Shown one piece after another: positions 24,774 through 33,670 of a DNA stretch of 64,000 bases. The notes below the pieces were generated by a model that worked only from the letters and a program-made list of their open reading frames with translations, was not told where the DNA came from and did no database searches. How positions within the stretch are numbered: position 1 is the first letter of the stretch; every line of letters starts with the position of its first letter. A program made the position numbers and the translations under genes. The stretch covers positions 135,619-199,618 of the forward strand of contig DJJR01000080.1 of NCBI GenBank assembly GCA_002434245.1, in the 5' to 3' direction. The DNA is from Pelosinus fermentans. GTDB lineage: Bacteria > Bacillota > Negativicutes > DSM-13327.

Positions 24774-27674
24774 TTATGAAAAGGAATCATACAATACTTT
24801 TATAAATTCAAAACGATTTTTTGCTTTTAAAAATTCATCTATATTATTTTTTTGTTTCAGTAATCTGAACAAATCATTGATAATATTGATATCATCATCT
24901 TTTACTGCAAGTAAGAATACCAAATTGACCATATTTTTACTTGCATCCCACTCAATGGCTCGGCTTAACCTTGCAGAAATAATCGAAGTTTCATTAACAA
25001 ATGAGGGTAACCCATGGGGGATGGCTACATTCTTCTTAAAACACGTACTACTCATATTCTCTCTTTCAAATACGGAGTCTATATAGCCTTTTTTAATAAA
25101 ACCGTTATTAAAAAGAACCATACTCATGGTTTCGATTACTTCCTGCTTTGTTTTACATGCTAAGTCAATCATAATAAAATCTTCTCTAAAAATCTTCTTA
25201 AGACTATTGTAATTTTTCTGTTTTAATACTTGATCAAGAAGCATCTTTTTGTCTTGGGTAAAATTGCTTTCAAAGGGTATAAAGTTAATCCCTTCTATGT
25301 AAGGATTCATCGTACCAATAATCGCTGGAATCGTATATTGTTGTTTTAAATTGTGTATTTCCTGCTTTACGTTAGCATCTAATATGCTTAAGGAGATTAC
25401 TTTTATATGAGGGTAATTTGCAGATAACAGTTCTTTTATTTTTATAGCCACTCCATGGCCTGTAAGACACATAGCAATTAAGGCTAAGGGCTTATCCGAA
25501 TGATTTGTTGACACCATATGATAGGTGTGCTTAGAATTCATTATATCGTAATAAATGTCATCAAGGGTTTCCTCGGATATATATATTTTTCGAATCGCTT
25601 CCATAACAGAAACAAGGTCTACCCTATCAATAGTGCGCGTTTTAATACCGGTTCTTTTTTCAACGATTTCTCCAACATTCAGCAGCGATCCCATGTCTAC
25701 AAAAAACAGTATACCACTTTGGCCATCTAATGTTTTAGAAATTTCGATGATTTGTTCAAAGATCCTTATTGGATTCACATTGAAAGGCATATCCACAGCA
25801 ATTGGGAAATCTACATTCATCATTTTATTCGCTACAGCGATCATCTCTGACGCTATTTTCCCATGGGAAATGACAATAATAGTGATTCTGCTTTTGCTGC
25901 TCCTGGGTTTTAACAGCTCATTAATATACATCGCAATAAACCCGACTTCCCCTTCAGGAATTCTGACTTTATTATTGGCCTCCATATCTTGTACCAGACT
26001 GCATGCCATATCATATTCTGCTTTAAGGTTTTCTTTTATATAGATAAGATTGGGATTAATGATATCTTGTTTAAATTTAATCCTTTTCATCGCTTCACTG
26101 ATGTGAATGGCTAAGTATATCGCAACCTTTTCATTTACCTGCAATTGAGAATGATCTTTTTTAATCCTTTTTATGAACTCTTTTACGACTACTGCAATAT
26201 TTTCACCCACAAGATATTTTAATTCATCTAGAGACGTTACATTTTTATCGTTATTTGAATCAATTCCCATCATGCTGAAATTACTTAATATAAAATTCCA
26301 AATGTTTTTTTCTATTTCAGCAGATGTAACGTCTGCTTTTTTCAGTTCATAATATTTTTCTTCGATTTTTTCATAAATGTCTTTTGGCAGCGAGTAATGA
26401 CTATCATTTGCCGTAACAAAGTGTTCCCCTTTATTCGCTGCGTTTGGAATGAATAACATATCCTTAAAGGTAACTGTGAGCTTTGTTGTTTGTATTTCGG
26501 AATTTTCTGTATTATTGTTAAAGAAATTATGATACAGCATCTCATTAAAGCCAATATTAATTTCATCCCTGCTGTTATTCATTTTCTCAACATACGCATT
26601 TGCGCAGGTTACTTGAATTTCACTTTTAAGTTGACCTATATTGCCTGAATATTTTTTAAGAACAAAGGCTTCCATAATTTTAGCCTTTACATAAATTTTT
26701 AAATGAGTCCGATTTGCTTCTTCTTGAAAGAAACTATAAATCAGCTGAATTTTCTCTTTGATGGATCGATCCTTTAGGGATGGCAGTTCTATGATCATAG
26801 GAATTCTTCTTCTGAAGGTTAGCAGCAGGGAGGATTCAATGTTTTCAGTGGTTGCACCGATAAAATAAATCTGAGACTTTCGCTCATTTACAACCTCACC
26901 AAGTCGTCTAAATTTTCCTTTATCCAAAATAGAAAATAGCATTTCCTGTCCTTTGGGGGGCAGGCGATGTATTTCATCTAAGAAAAGGATCCCTTTATTG
27001 GCACGTTCCACAAGACCTTCCGTATCTTGATTTGCGCCTGTAAAGGCCCCTTTTTTGTAGCCATACAGCATGGAAAGCAGAAGCTGAGGATTATCACTGT
27101 AGTCAGCACAATTTAGGGATACAAAAGGACCGTCCACTTCTATTATGTTCTTTTGCACCGCATATTGATAGATGCATTCTGCAAACAAGGTTTTGCCAGT
27201 GCCGCTTTCTCCTATAATAAGGGTAGGGAGGCCAAAGGGGGGATATAATACGGATGCCTTGCCTTGTTTGATATTATTGGAAAGACTTCCATCATAGCCT
27301 GTTAATTTCTGAAAGCTGTCCATTTCATTTTCATCTTCAGTATTTGGCTGTAATTCTTTTGTTATTTCATTGCCTTCACTATTGATGATCTCCCCGATAT
27401 AGCTTCTTGACACTGTAAACCCCTGCTGTTTCAACTTACCTACAAGACTCGTTATCGTTAGATCCAAGTTTTTTGTCTTGATTAGTTCTACAGCCTTTTT
27501 CACGTTCATTCTTTTTCGGTCCCGAGAACTGGGTATATTCAGTTTTTTTCTAATATTAGTAACGGTTTCCCGCAAGATGGATAACTTTTGTGATATTTGC
27601 TCATCCGTTAATGGCTCTTGGGGGCATTCATTCTTAATTAATTCCGTAATGTCCTTCCGGTTGCCTTCCGCCAT
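24774..27674 (-). CDS. Sigma-54-dependent PTS regulator, LevR family
   Basis: 966 residues. Order: N-terminal helix-turn-helix region (1-110), AAA+ domain with Walker A GESGTGKT (155-162), GAFTGA (209-214, the sigma-54 contact) and Walker B FLDEIH (231-236), a first PRD, an EIIA-Man-like domain (with VISHGKIASEM and its His), a second PRD-like part with GHGVAIKIKELL, and a C-terminal EIIA-Fru domain with KNVAIPHG. Such activators are switched by PTS phosphorylation. The ATG at 27674 follows AAGGAG; the open frame upstream is not needed. It probably drives the sigma-54 promoter at 32266-32281 of PTS operon 1. Confidence 0.93.
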   Translation of the reverse strand: MAEGNRKDITELIKNECPQEPLTDEQISQKLSILRETVTNIRKKLNIPSSRDRKRMNVKKAVELIKTKNLDLTITSLVGKLKQQGFTVSRSYIGEIINSEGNEITKELQPNTEDENEMDSFQKLTGYDGSLSNNIKQGKASVLYPPFGLPTLIIGESGTGKTLFAECIYQYAVQKNIIEVDGPFVSLNCADYSDNPQLLLSMLYGYKKGAFTGANQDTEGLVERANKGILFLDEIHRLPPKGQEMLFSILDKGKFRRLGEVVNERKSQIYFIGATTENIESSLLLTFRRRIPMIIELPSLKDRSIKEKIQLIYSFFQEEANRTHLKIYVKAKIMEAFVLKKYSGNIGQLKSEIQVTCANAYVEKMNNSRDEINIGFNEMLYHNFFNNNTENSEIQTTKLTVTFKDMLFIPNAANKGEHFVTANDSHYSLPKDIYEKIEEKYYELKKADVTSAEIEKNIWNFILSNFSMMGIDSNNDKNVTSLDELKYLVGENIAVVVKEFIKRIKKDHSQLQVNEKVAIYLAIHISEAMKRIKFKQDIINPNLIYIKENLKAEYDMACSLVQDMEANNKVRIPEGEVGFIAMYINELLKPRSSKSRITIIVISHGKIASEMIAVANKMMNVDFPIAVDMPFNVNPIRIFEQIIEISKTLDGQSGILFFVDMGSLLNVGEIVEKRTGIKTRTIDRVDLVSVMEAIRKIYISEETLDDIYYDIMNSKHTYHMVSTNHSDKPLALIAMCLTGHGVAIKIKELLSANYPHIKVISLSILDANVKQEIHNLKQQYTIPAIIGTMNPYIEGINFIPFESNFTQDKKMLLDQVLKQKNYNSLKKIFREDFIMIDLACKTKQEVIETMSMVLFNNGFIKKGYIDSVFERENMSSTCFKKNVAIPHGLPSFVNETSIISARLSRAIEWDASKNMVNLVFLLAVKDDDINIINDLFRLLKQKNNIDEFLKAKNRFEFIKVLYDSFS

Positions 27675-27841
27675 ATTTTTCTCCTTATCAAAATAGTGAT
27701 GTAATGACATTATTATAACGCAAATTAGAAATTTCAAGTTATACTTATACAAAAATTCATTACATTTTTCCACATTTTTTTACACGAAATTACAAATCTC
27801 TGGTCCATTTAGAAGAAATTAGTCTACTCTCTATTTTCTAA

Positions 27842-27884
27842 AAGAGATATGCAAGCTGATAGGAGTAAGCTTACATATCTCTAA
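27842..27884. terminator. Hairpin between aldolase and regulator genes
   Basis: AGAGATATG-C-AAGCT pairs with AAGCTTA-CATATCTCT. It separates the end of PTS operon 1 from the regulator gene; the T-run is better on the plus side, so use as a minus-strand terminator is only probable. Confidence 0.5.
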
Positions 27885-27912
27885 ATAGAATTTTTTTTAC
27901 TTTATTCAATTA

Positions 27913-28746
27913 CTATGCTTTACCGCTTGCTCCAAACCATTGTATGTAGTGTGTCAGTTTATCAGAGTAGCCTTTAAACATGAAACTGCAAGCTTCTGTT
28001 ATTTTACTTATTTCTTGTTTTTTTATCGATTCTTGAAATAAAGCATATCCTGCCATATCTAAATCAGTATATAAATTGAGTTTTGTTATTCCATACCCGA
28101 TGGCCTTTTTTAAGTTTTCATCTCCCGTGCCTGAGCATCCATGAAGTACTAAAGGAACATCTGCTGCATGATTTAACTTATCCAGCAAATCAAACTGCAA
28201 TTCCGGCTTTCCTTTATACACGCCATGGGACGTTCCGACAGCAACCGCAAGACAATCCACACCTGTCATTTCTACAAATTGAATTGCTTCATTTGGGTCT
28301 GTAAGTCCCTGATCCTTGGTTTCTGTATAGTCACACCCCTGACCAACATGACCTAATTCTGCTTCTACTGTTACACCTACGGCGTGAGCAAACGTAACAA
28401 TTTCTTTCACAGCTTCTACATTCTTGTCAAAAGGCAAGGTTGAACGATCAACCATAACCGATGTAAAGCCGGCACGTATAGCCTTCACTACCTGCTCTAA
28501 CTCTTGTCCATGGTCTAAATGAACTGCAACTGGTACCGATGCGTTCTTTGCCATTTCTACGGCAATTTTACCAAATTCAAAAATATCAGCCATTACAGGA
28601 TAAAGGGCAATAATGATTGGCGCCTTTTCTCTTTCGGCAGCCCCGATTGCTGCCCTTATGCTATCTTCATTCCATGCATTAGGAGCTGCCACCCCATAAG
28701 ACTTCTTCTTGGCATCTGCCAGAATGCTTTTCATATCTGTAAGCAT
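27913..28746 (-). CDS. Class II (zinc) ketose-bisphosphate aldolase, KbaY/GatY/Fba family
   Basis: 277 residues, TIM barrel. Zinc and catalytic motifs are visible: VAVHLDHGQ, VEAELGHVGQ, VAVGTSHGVYKGKPEL, PLVLHGCSGTG and KLNLYTDLD. It cleaves a ketose (bis)phosphate to DHAP and an aldehyde. As the last enzyme of PTS operon 1 it would split the sugar phosphate made by the PTS and dehydrogenase. GAAGGTGAAAG precedes the ATG. The true substrate cannot be read from the motifs. Confidence 0.9.
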   Translation of the reverse strand: MLTDMKSILADAKKKSYGVAAPNAWNEDSIRAAIGAAEREKAPIIIALYPVMADIFEFGKIAVEMAKNASVPVAVHLDHGQELEQVVKAIRAGFTSVMVDRSTLPFDKNVEAVKEIVTFAHAVGVTVEAELGHVGQGCDYTETKDQGLTDPNEAIQFVEMTGVDCLAVAVGTSHGVYKGKPELQFDLLDKLNHAADVPLVLHGCSGTGDENLKKAIGYGITKLNLYTDLDMAGYALFQESIKKQEISKITEACSFMFKGYSDKLTHYIQWFGASGKA

Positions 28747-28799
28747 ACTTTCACCTTCATTTTCTCTATATTTTATTCTAAGGCACTTACACCTGCCGC

Positions 28800-29900
28800 T
28801 TATTTGTTTTTCTTAATTTCAGCGGAATTAAAGCAAGTAGCAAGGCTGTCTTCCTGGAAAAATGGCTTCATCGTTCCTTCTAATATGGAGGCTGACCCTT
28901 CTGAAACATCTTTTCTTTGCCCTGCTAAATGAGGAGTCAGAATCACATTGTCCAATTTGACTAAAGGACTGGTCCCAGGCAGAGGCTCTGTATAATATAC
29001 ATCCAGGGCTGCTCCCGCTATTTTCCCCTTCTGCAATACATCAATCAGCGCTTCTTCGTCAATAATTTCTCCTCTTGCAACATTGATGAAGTAGGCGGAA
29101 GGTTTCATCTTATTGAAAAGTTCTCTGCTGATGATGCCTCTGTTTGATTCAACAGGGGGAATGTGAATGGTTATAAAATCGCTGTTTACAAACAGTTCCT
29201 CCAGAGTACATACCGTGCCATACTCACCTACTATCTTTTTATCTAAAAACGGATCATACACTTGTACATCCATACCAAGTCCGGCTGCCTTCTCAGCAAC
29301 TTTCCGCCCTATTTTGCCAAGACCAACCACGCCAAATTTTTTATTTTTAAGGGTAAGCCCTCTAAAGCTTTCGAACTCTTCCCAGCTTGGTACTTCTCTA
29401 TTGAGATCGCCTGCCCATCTGCCCTCTTTTACATACCGATCAGCTCTCAATATATTTCTGCAAAGAGCCAAAGCGAAGGTGATCGTAAGATCCGATACGG
29501 GTTCAACGGACCGTCCTGGAGCATTAAAGAAATAAATCCCTTTATCCGTAACAGCGTCCACATTTACACTTACAGCATCGGATCTGCAGCAGCCAATCGC
29601 AATAAGATCCTTGCCTGCCTCAATCACTTGTTTTGTAACAGGGGATGTATGAACCACCAGCAGATGCACGCCATCAATCCTGCTGATCAGTTCTTGGGGG
29701 TGCCCACAATATTCGGTAACACTATCATCGCCTATATCATCTTTTTTTTCTCTGCTCATCGGTTTATCCATTACTTGATCAAAAGAATCGATTTCATAAT
29801 CATAACCTTCCAATACACGCTTGGTAGCTTCAATCAGATCTTTCGTTTTTACCCAATCGTCTCCCACGACTAATGCTTTTATTTTTTTACTTTTATCCAT
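28800..29900 (-). CDS. D-2-hydroxyacid dehydrogenase, phosphoglycerate dehydrogenase-like
   Basis: 366 residues with a flavodoxin-like substrate domain split around a Rossmann domain: VVGLGKIGRKVAEKAAGLGM (NAD binding), catalytic Arg in NVARGEIIDEEAL, Glu in YYTEPLPG, and His in LTPHLAGQ. No ACT domain, so it is not a standard SerA. It lies between the PTS IIA and aldolase genes and probably oxidises or reduces a phosphorylated sugar acid. AGGAGGATG precedes the start. PTS operon 2 carries a counterpart at 53745. Confidence 0.9.
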   Translation of the reverse strand: MDKSKKIKALVVGDDWVKTKDLIEATKRVLEGYDYEIDSFDQVMDKPMSREKKDDIGDDSVTEYCGHPQELISRIDGVHLLVVHTSPVTKQVIEAGKDLIAIGCCRSDAVSVNVDAVTDKGIYFFNAPGRSVEPVSDLTITFALALCRNILRADRYVKEGRWAGDLNREVPSWEEFESFRGLTLKNKKFGVVGLGKIGRKVAEKAAGLGMDVQVYDPFLDKKIVGEYGTVCTLEELFVNSDFITIHIPPVESNRGIISRELFNKMKPSAYFINVARGEIIDEEALIDVLQKGKIAGAALDVYYTEPLPGTSPLVKLDNVILTPHLAGQRKDVSEGSASILEGTMKPFFQEDSLATCFNSAEIKKNK

Positions 29901-29925
29901 ACTTACATCCTCCTCTTATTTTGTT

Positions 29926-30399
29926 TTACTCAGCCTTTACGATCTCAGATACAAATATCTGTAACCCTTCTTCTGCCGATTTCACACTATAGAGTTTTGT
30001 AATATTTTCTTCCACCTTGCAATAATTAACAATATTCTTCAAGTAATTAATATGACCATTCTCACCCTTGAGTGCCAGTAAAAATAGGATTCCAACATTC
30101 AGTTTGGAGTCACTGTTTCCCATTTCTGAAAACTCGATCAGGTGATCGGATATCCCCAGTACAACCGACTGCTTTATTACATTCTCGTGTTTAGAATGAG
30201 GAACTGCTATAGCAATCGGTTTGGTTGGAAGACCAGTAGGATAGGCGTCTTCCCTTTCAATTGTTGCAAGTTCATAATGTTCATTGACATACCCTTTCTC
30301 CAGCAAATGATTCGTTAAAGAATGTATTGCTGCTTCTTTTGTTGTTATGTTCTTCAACATTACTACGTCATAAAATATAGTGTCTGCTTCATTGCTCAT
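29926..30399 (-). CDS. PTS EIIA component, fructose/galactitol type
   Basis: 157 residues, PTS EIIA type 2 domain. The phosphorylated His lies in PIAIAVPHSKHE. The start is the ATG at 30399 (MSNEADTIFY) with AGGAGGGG upstream; the longer open frame contains only the intercistronic region. It passes phosphate from HPr to the IIB subunit at 31919. Confidence 0.92.
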   Translation of the reverse strand: MSNEADTIFYDVVMLKNITTKEAAIHSLTNHLLEKGYVNEHYELATIEREDAYPTGLPTKPIAIAVPHSKHENVIKQSVVLGISDHLIEFSEMGNSDSKLNVGILFLLALKGENGHINYLKNIVNYCKVEENITKLYSVKSAEEGLQIFVSEIVKAE

Positions 30400-30440
30400 A
30401 TTTCCCCTCCTCCTAGTCTTTTGCTGTTTGCTAATCATGT

Positions 30441-30492
30441 GCTTACACATCCTCTTATCATGAATTTTCTCTTATAAGCCAGATGTGTAAGC
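30441..30492. other. Intercistronic hairpin between PTS IIC and IIA genes
   Basis: GCTTACACATC (30441-30451) pairs perfectly with GATGTGTAAGC (30482-30492), with an inner CTTAT/ATAAG stem. No U-run follows, so an mRNA processing or stability element is more likely than a terminator. Confidence 0.6.
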
Positions 30493-30570
30493 GTATCTTT
30501 TCATACCTTAGCTATGTAGCTGCCAATATGAAGAAATCTTACCATAACAATCTCATTTACACGTGCAGTG

Positions 30571-31845
30571 TTAAAAACCAAATATCCAAGAAAACAATCC
30601 ATATACTAAAACCAGTCCAGGAGTCCCTGCCGCATCCCAATTGGACACTAGCCCCTTAGCAGCATCATATCCCAAGGAAACCGCCAAATGAGTCATCGGA
30701 CCTGCCATGAAAGTAGCTCCCCAGCAGAAGAGACAAACGATCAGGGATAATATGATAATGTTATGAAATATGTTTCCTTCTGTGATCGCATTCACCGCTG
30801 CACTCTCCCAGAGAACGATGATTAGACTTACGGATGAAATCATCTGATTACCTGGAAGCATGACCGATATCAGCAATGCTAACGGATACATAATGAGTGT
30901 TGTAGGGATAACTGCTGCATGTCCAATAACGGTCGAGCAATCAAGTGCGATACGCACATCGTCACGTTTTAGCTTACTTACCAGTATCTGTCTTGCAGCT
31001 TTAATCACCGGGAACCAGCCTTCCACAAGTATGGCTGTCATTCTTGGAAGAAGAAGAAATGCCGCCGCCATTTTCACTCCAAGTAACAGGGAGGGCATAA
31101 TACCTATTTGGCTAAATATTCCAATAACAATACCCAGGATTGCTCCCATGACGGTTGTTTCGCCAAATATTCCAAATTTTCCCTCAATTGTTTCGGCGTT
31201 AATATTTATATCCTTGATAACAGGTATTCTTTTTAGAACCCATTCAATTGGTAAGGCAATGCATGCCTGAAATGAAAAATGACTGCCATGAGGCCATGAG
31301 CCTCCAGGAGGAAAATTATTGATTTTTTCTATATATGGCGCCGCAATATCTGCAGCTTTTACATCAATGATCAGAAAGATTACAACAGCTAACGTGGCAA
31401 TCCAGAAATTTCCGGTAGTAACACCGATCATTCCTGCCAGAAGCATCGCTCTCCATGTATTAAAAACATCAACATAAATGGTTTGGGTAAATCGTACAGA
31501 TACTAGTATTACATTTACGATTAAAAATACCAGCACCCCAAAATAACCATATGTATTCCCAAAAGCATATCCTACAGAACCCCAGCCAATATCTACTATA
31601 CTTTTATTGATACCATACAGAGAGATCATGTTACTTATTGGATTTACCATGGCAGTCTGTATCAAATTTACAACCAAAAATATACCTGTAAGTCCGATAG
31701 AAACTTTCAAGGCACCAAGTATAGCTTTCTTGATAGGTACTTTTACAAGTAACGCAATGACAATAATAACACCTAGTATAGTGACGGTTGAATCAAAACT
31801 AAAGAATACAGATAGCCCATTGGTGATCGAATTTATAAATTTCAT
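30571..31845 (-). CDS. PTS EIIC membrane transporter, galactitol (GatC) family
   Basis: 424 residues with about ten membrane helices. The segment TNGLSVFFSFDSTVTILGVI and SVGYAFGNTYGYFGVLVFL, and the loop GKFGIFGETTVMGAILGIVIG, fit the GatC/SgcC class of PTS permeases. The start is the ATG at 31845 with GGAGGGG upstream. It moves the sugar or polyol across the membrane while IIB phosphorylates it. The substrate is not known. Confidence 0.9.
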   Translation of the reverse strand: MKFINSITNGLSVFFSFDSTVTILGVIIVIALLVKVPIKKAILGALKVSIGLTGIFLVVNLIQTAMVNPISNMISLYGINKSIVDIGWGSVGYAFGNTYGYFGVLVFLIVNVILVSVRFTQTIYVDVFNTWRAMLLAGMIGVTTGNFWIATLAVVIFLIIDVKAADIAAPYIEKINNFPPGGSWPHGSHFSFQACIALPIEWVLKRIPVIKDININAETIEGKFGIFGETTVMGAILGIVIGIFSQIGIMPSLLLGVKMAAAFLLLPRMTAILVEGWFPVIKAARQILVSKLKRDDVRIALDCSTVIGHAAVIPTTLIMYPLALLISVMLPGNQMISSVSLIIVLWESAAVNAITEGNIFHNIIILSLIVCLFCWGATFMAGPMTHLAVSLGYDAAKGLVSNWDAAGTPGLVLVYGLFSWIFGF

Positions 31846-31918
31846 TTTTTCCCCTCCATACACGTTCTCGCTGCCACCACAATATCTTGAAATGTCTAAA
31901 TTCAGCTATCAGAATCAT

Positions 31919-32224
31919 TTATCCTTGCATAATTTTTTTCACTTCATCTACAATTTGATCCAGTGCCTTTTTTGCAGCCTTATCATCTAACATGATCCCT
32001 AATGCCCTTATCATTGGTACAGAGTATGTTTTCTTCATTTCCACAGTTGTAACAAGCAAGTCAGCCCCGTTGATCGCTTCATCTACATCACTTACTCTAC
32101 ATAAAATGATTTTGACATTTTTTAGACCTTCCTGTTTGATTCGATCTTCAATTTCTTCTTTTAAGTAATTGGATGTGCATATACCTGCTCCGCAGCAGCA
32201 AAGGATTGTCACTTTTTCTTTCAT
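31919..32224 (-). CDS. PTS EIIB component, galactitol/lactose type
   Basis: 101 residues. The phosphocysteine loop is ILCCCGAGICTSNYL, with Cys11 before GAG the likely phospho-acceptor. First gene of PTS operon 1; ATG preceded by GGAGGAGATGAGAG and, 42 nt further up, by a sigma-54 promoter. Confidence 0.92.
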   Translation of the reverse strand: MKEKVTILCCCGAGICTSNYLKEEIEDRIKQEGLKNVKIILCRVSDVDEAINGADLLVTTVEMKKTYSVPMIRALGIMLDDKAAKKALDQIVDEVKKIMQG

Positions 32225-32265
32225 GCTCTCATCTCCTCCAGATTTTTATTTCACCTATAACTATA

Positions 32266-32281
32266 TGCAACTATCGTGCCA
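32266..32281 (-). promoter_or_regulatory. Sigma-54 promoter of PTS operon 1
   Basis: On the minus strand TGGCAC-GATAG-TTGCA matches the -24/-12 consensus TGGCAC-N5-TTGCW. A dyad further upstream (GTTACAA ... TTGTAAAC, 32282-32314) is a candidate activator site. The LevR-type regulator at 24774 is the obvious activator. Confidence 0.88.
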
Positions 32282-32447
32282 GTTACAAACTAAGCAGGTA
32301 AGCCCCTTGTAAACACTGTTGCTATCGATTTTGAACATAAATGTAATTACATAACGACTCATACTATTGGCACTAAAACATACAAAACTAATCAAAAACA
32401 GTCTATATTTCTATTGTAAATATTTTAAAATTAATATTTTATAACAA

Positions 32448-32560
32448 AAAACTCCCACATTCTTGTAGGAGTTTTATATTTAAATGATGATAGCCTTGAT
32501 TCTTGTCTGGAGAAGCATTTACATGATTCATCATTTGCTGCAGAGTTCTGTAATCTTGTC
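32448..32560 (-). ncRNA. Candidate small RNA upstream of PTS operon 1
   Basis: A hairpin AAAACTCC/GGAGTTTT at 32448-32475 with a minus-strand TTTTTTG tail terminates something, but no gene precedes it. Upstream on the minus strand are TATAAT (32563-32568) and GTTGAC (32585-32590) with a 16-nt spacer. This predicts a transcript of about 110 nt. A 31-codon frame (MMNHVNASPDKNQGYHH...) is inside but has no ribosome site. Confidence 0.4.
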
Positions 32561-32690
32561 AAATTATAATATGTGAAATACTACGTCAACTAAAAAAATT
32601 AATTTAGCATAGTAATATATTGTAAGGTACGTATATACTACTTATAGGTATCAAAATCAAAGGACACATGATCCATCAGGAGATTTTATA

Positions 32691-32719
32691 ACTAATATAG
32701 TTTAATACTCTATATTAGT
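32691..32719. promoter_or_regulatory. Dyad just upstream of the 32745 gene
   Basis: ACTAATATAG and CTATATTAGT form a perfect 10-bp inverted repeat with a 9-bp spacer, ending 25 nt before the start codon. It could be an operator or a leader hairpin. Confidence 0.5.
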
Positions 32720-32744
32720 AAAAAGAGAAGGTGAAGCGATAGCA

Positions 32745-33242
32745 ATGAATAGTCAGCAATGGAATATCCAAGCACGTGCTTTTCTGATTCCCTATACCCC
32801 TTTTAGTCATAACTTCTGGGTATTAACCAATTCCGCTCATAGAGTAACAGATCAAATTCATGGCCTCGCATTTCATATAGAAACGAAAACAACTAAGGCG
32901 ATCGGCAGCTCCGCTGACCGTCTGCAAGTGTTTCGTGATGCTGGAATCCCTTGGTCCTTGCAGCCCAATCAGCCAATGAAATCCTGTATTACAGGTGATG
33001 AAGAGGAGGTAAAAGAACGATGGCAGGCAGCAGTCAATGCCATTCCTGCTATTAATGCATTACAGCTGCGTTACCCTAACTTATGGGAGCATTTTCACAA
33101 GAAAAACTGCAACTCTGTGTTTAATACCCTGGGACAGATCATGGGGATTGACGCGCCTTCTCTCCTGCTCCCCACCTGGGCCCCTGGAATTCACTTAACC
33201 ATTTCACAAGATATCATCAATCAATATTGCTACAAACAGTAG
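32745..33242 (+). CDS. Uncharacterised protein, possible permuted papain-like fold
   Basis: 165 residues, no signal peptide. Near the N-terminus PFSHNFWVLTNSAHRV, then HGLAFHIETKT; near the C-terminus HFHKKNCNSVFNTLGQIMG. An N-terminal His in a HNFWVL context and a C-terminal N(C/S)NS-VF-TL motif is the order seen in circularly permuted NlpC/P60-type proteins, so Cys in NCNS and His in SHNF could be catalytic. This is a motif-level guess. AGAAGGTGAAG precedes the ATG. It is monocistronic and flanked by repeats. Confidence 0.65.
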   Translation: MNSQQWNIQARAFLIPYTPFSHNFWVLTNSAHRVTDQIHGLAFHIETKTTKAIGSSADRLQVFRDAGIPWSLQPNQPMKSCITGDEEEVKERWQAAVNAIPAINALQLRYPNLWEHFHKKNCNSVFNTLGQIMGIDAPSLLLPTWAPGIHLTISQDIINQYCYKQ

Positions 33243-33321
33243 TCAATGCCAATACAGCTTTCCAAATGCTAAAGAACAAGCAATATTGTCATTATCAAGA
33301 AAAGCCTTTTAAAAAAAGATA

Positions 33322-33445
33322 TAGAAAATGCGTGGAAAAAAATAATCGAACCGCAGAGAACACAGAGAAAAGATAGATAGGGTTAAAAATCTCCTCAGCG
33401 TTCTCTGCGTCTCTGCGGTTAAATCGTTCTATTTGCTCTGTTTGT
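33322..33445. repeat. Intergenic inverted repeat, family A, copy 2
   Basis: Near-identical to the reverse complement of 412-546 over about 125 bp. Differences seen: three substitutions, two single-base indels and loss of one 8-bp ATCTCTGC unit. It lies in the 428-bp gap before the hydrogenase operon. Confidence 0.85.
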
Positions 33446-33515
33446 CATTATCAAAAAAGCCCCTTTAAAAAAGCATCGGATGTCTTTTCTGACACTCCTG
33501 TGATTTATTTCATGG

Positions 33516-33604
33516 CCGTTGCGAGGAGGCGACAGCTGACGTGGCAATCTCTGCTGCCACCCAGCTTGTTATTGGAGATTGCCACTCTCCGCTCGCAATG
33601 ACAG
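33516..33604. repeat. Intergenic inverted repeat, family D, copy 1
   Basis: CCGTTGCGAGGAGGCGACAG and GTGGCAATCTC at left pair with GGAGATTGCCAC and CGCTCGCAATGACAG at right. This is the widespread GTCATTGCGAG-type palindrome of bacterial intergenic regions; a relative is at 41779-41848. Confidence 0.8.
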
Positions 33605-33670
33605 AACGTCAAGCGTACTTTCTGGTGAAGACCCTGTTCTTTATTATGAAAACCATCTTATTTTTAAAAT

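Noticed and set aside
29262..29873. 203-codon plus-strand frame opposite the operon 1 dehydrogenase
   Set aside because: Long but antisense to a gene with all catalytic motifs; its sequence shows no domain and it has no ribosome site.
412..33604. CRISPR array
   Set aside because: The repeats are single palindromes scattered over tens of kilobases with no regular spacers.
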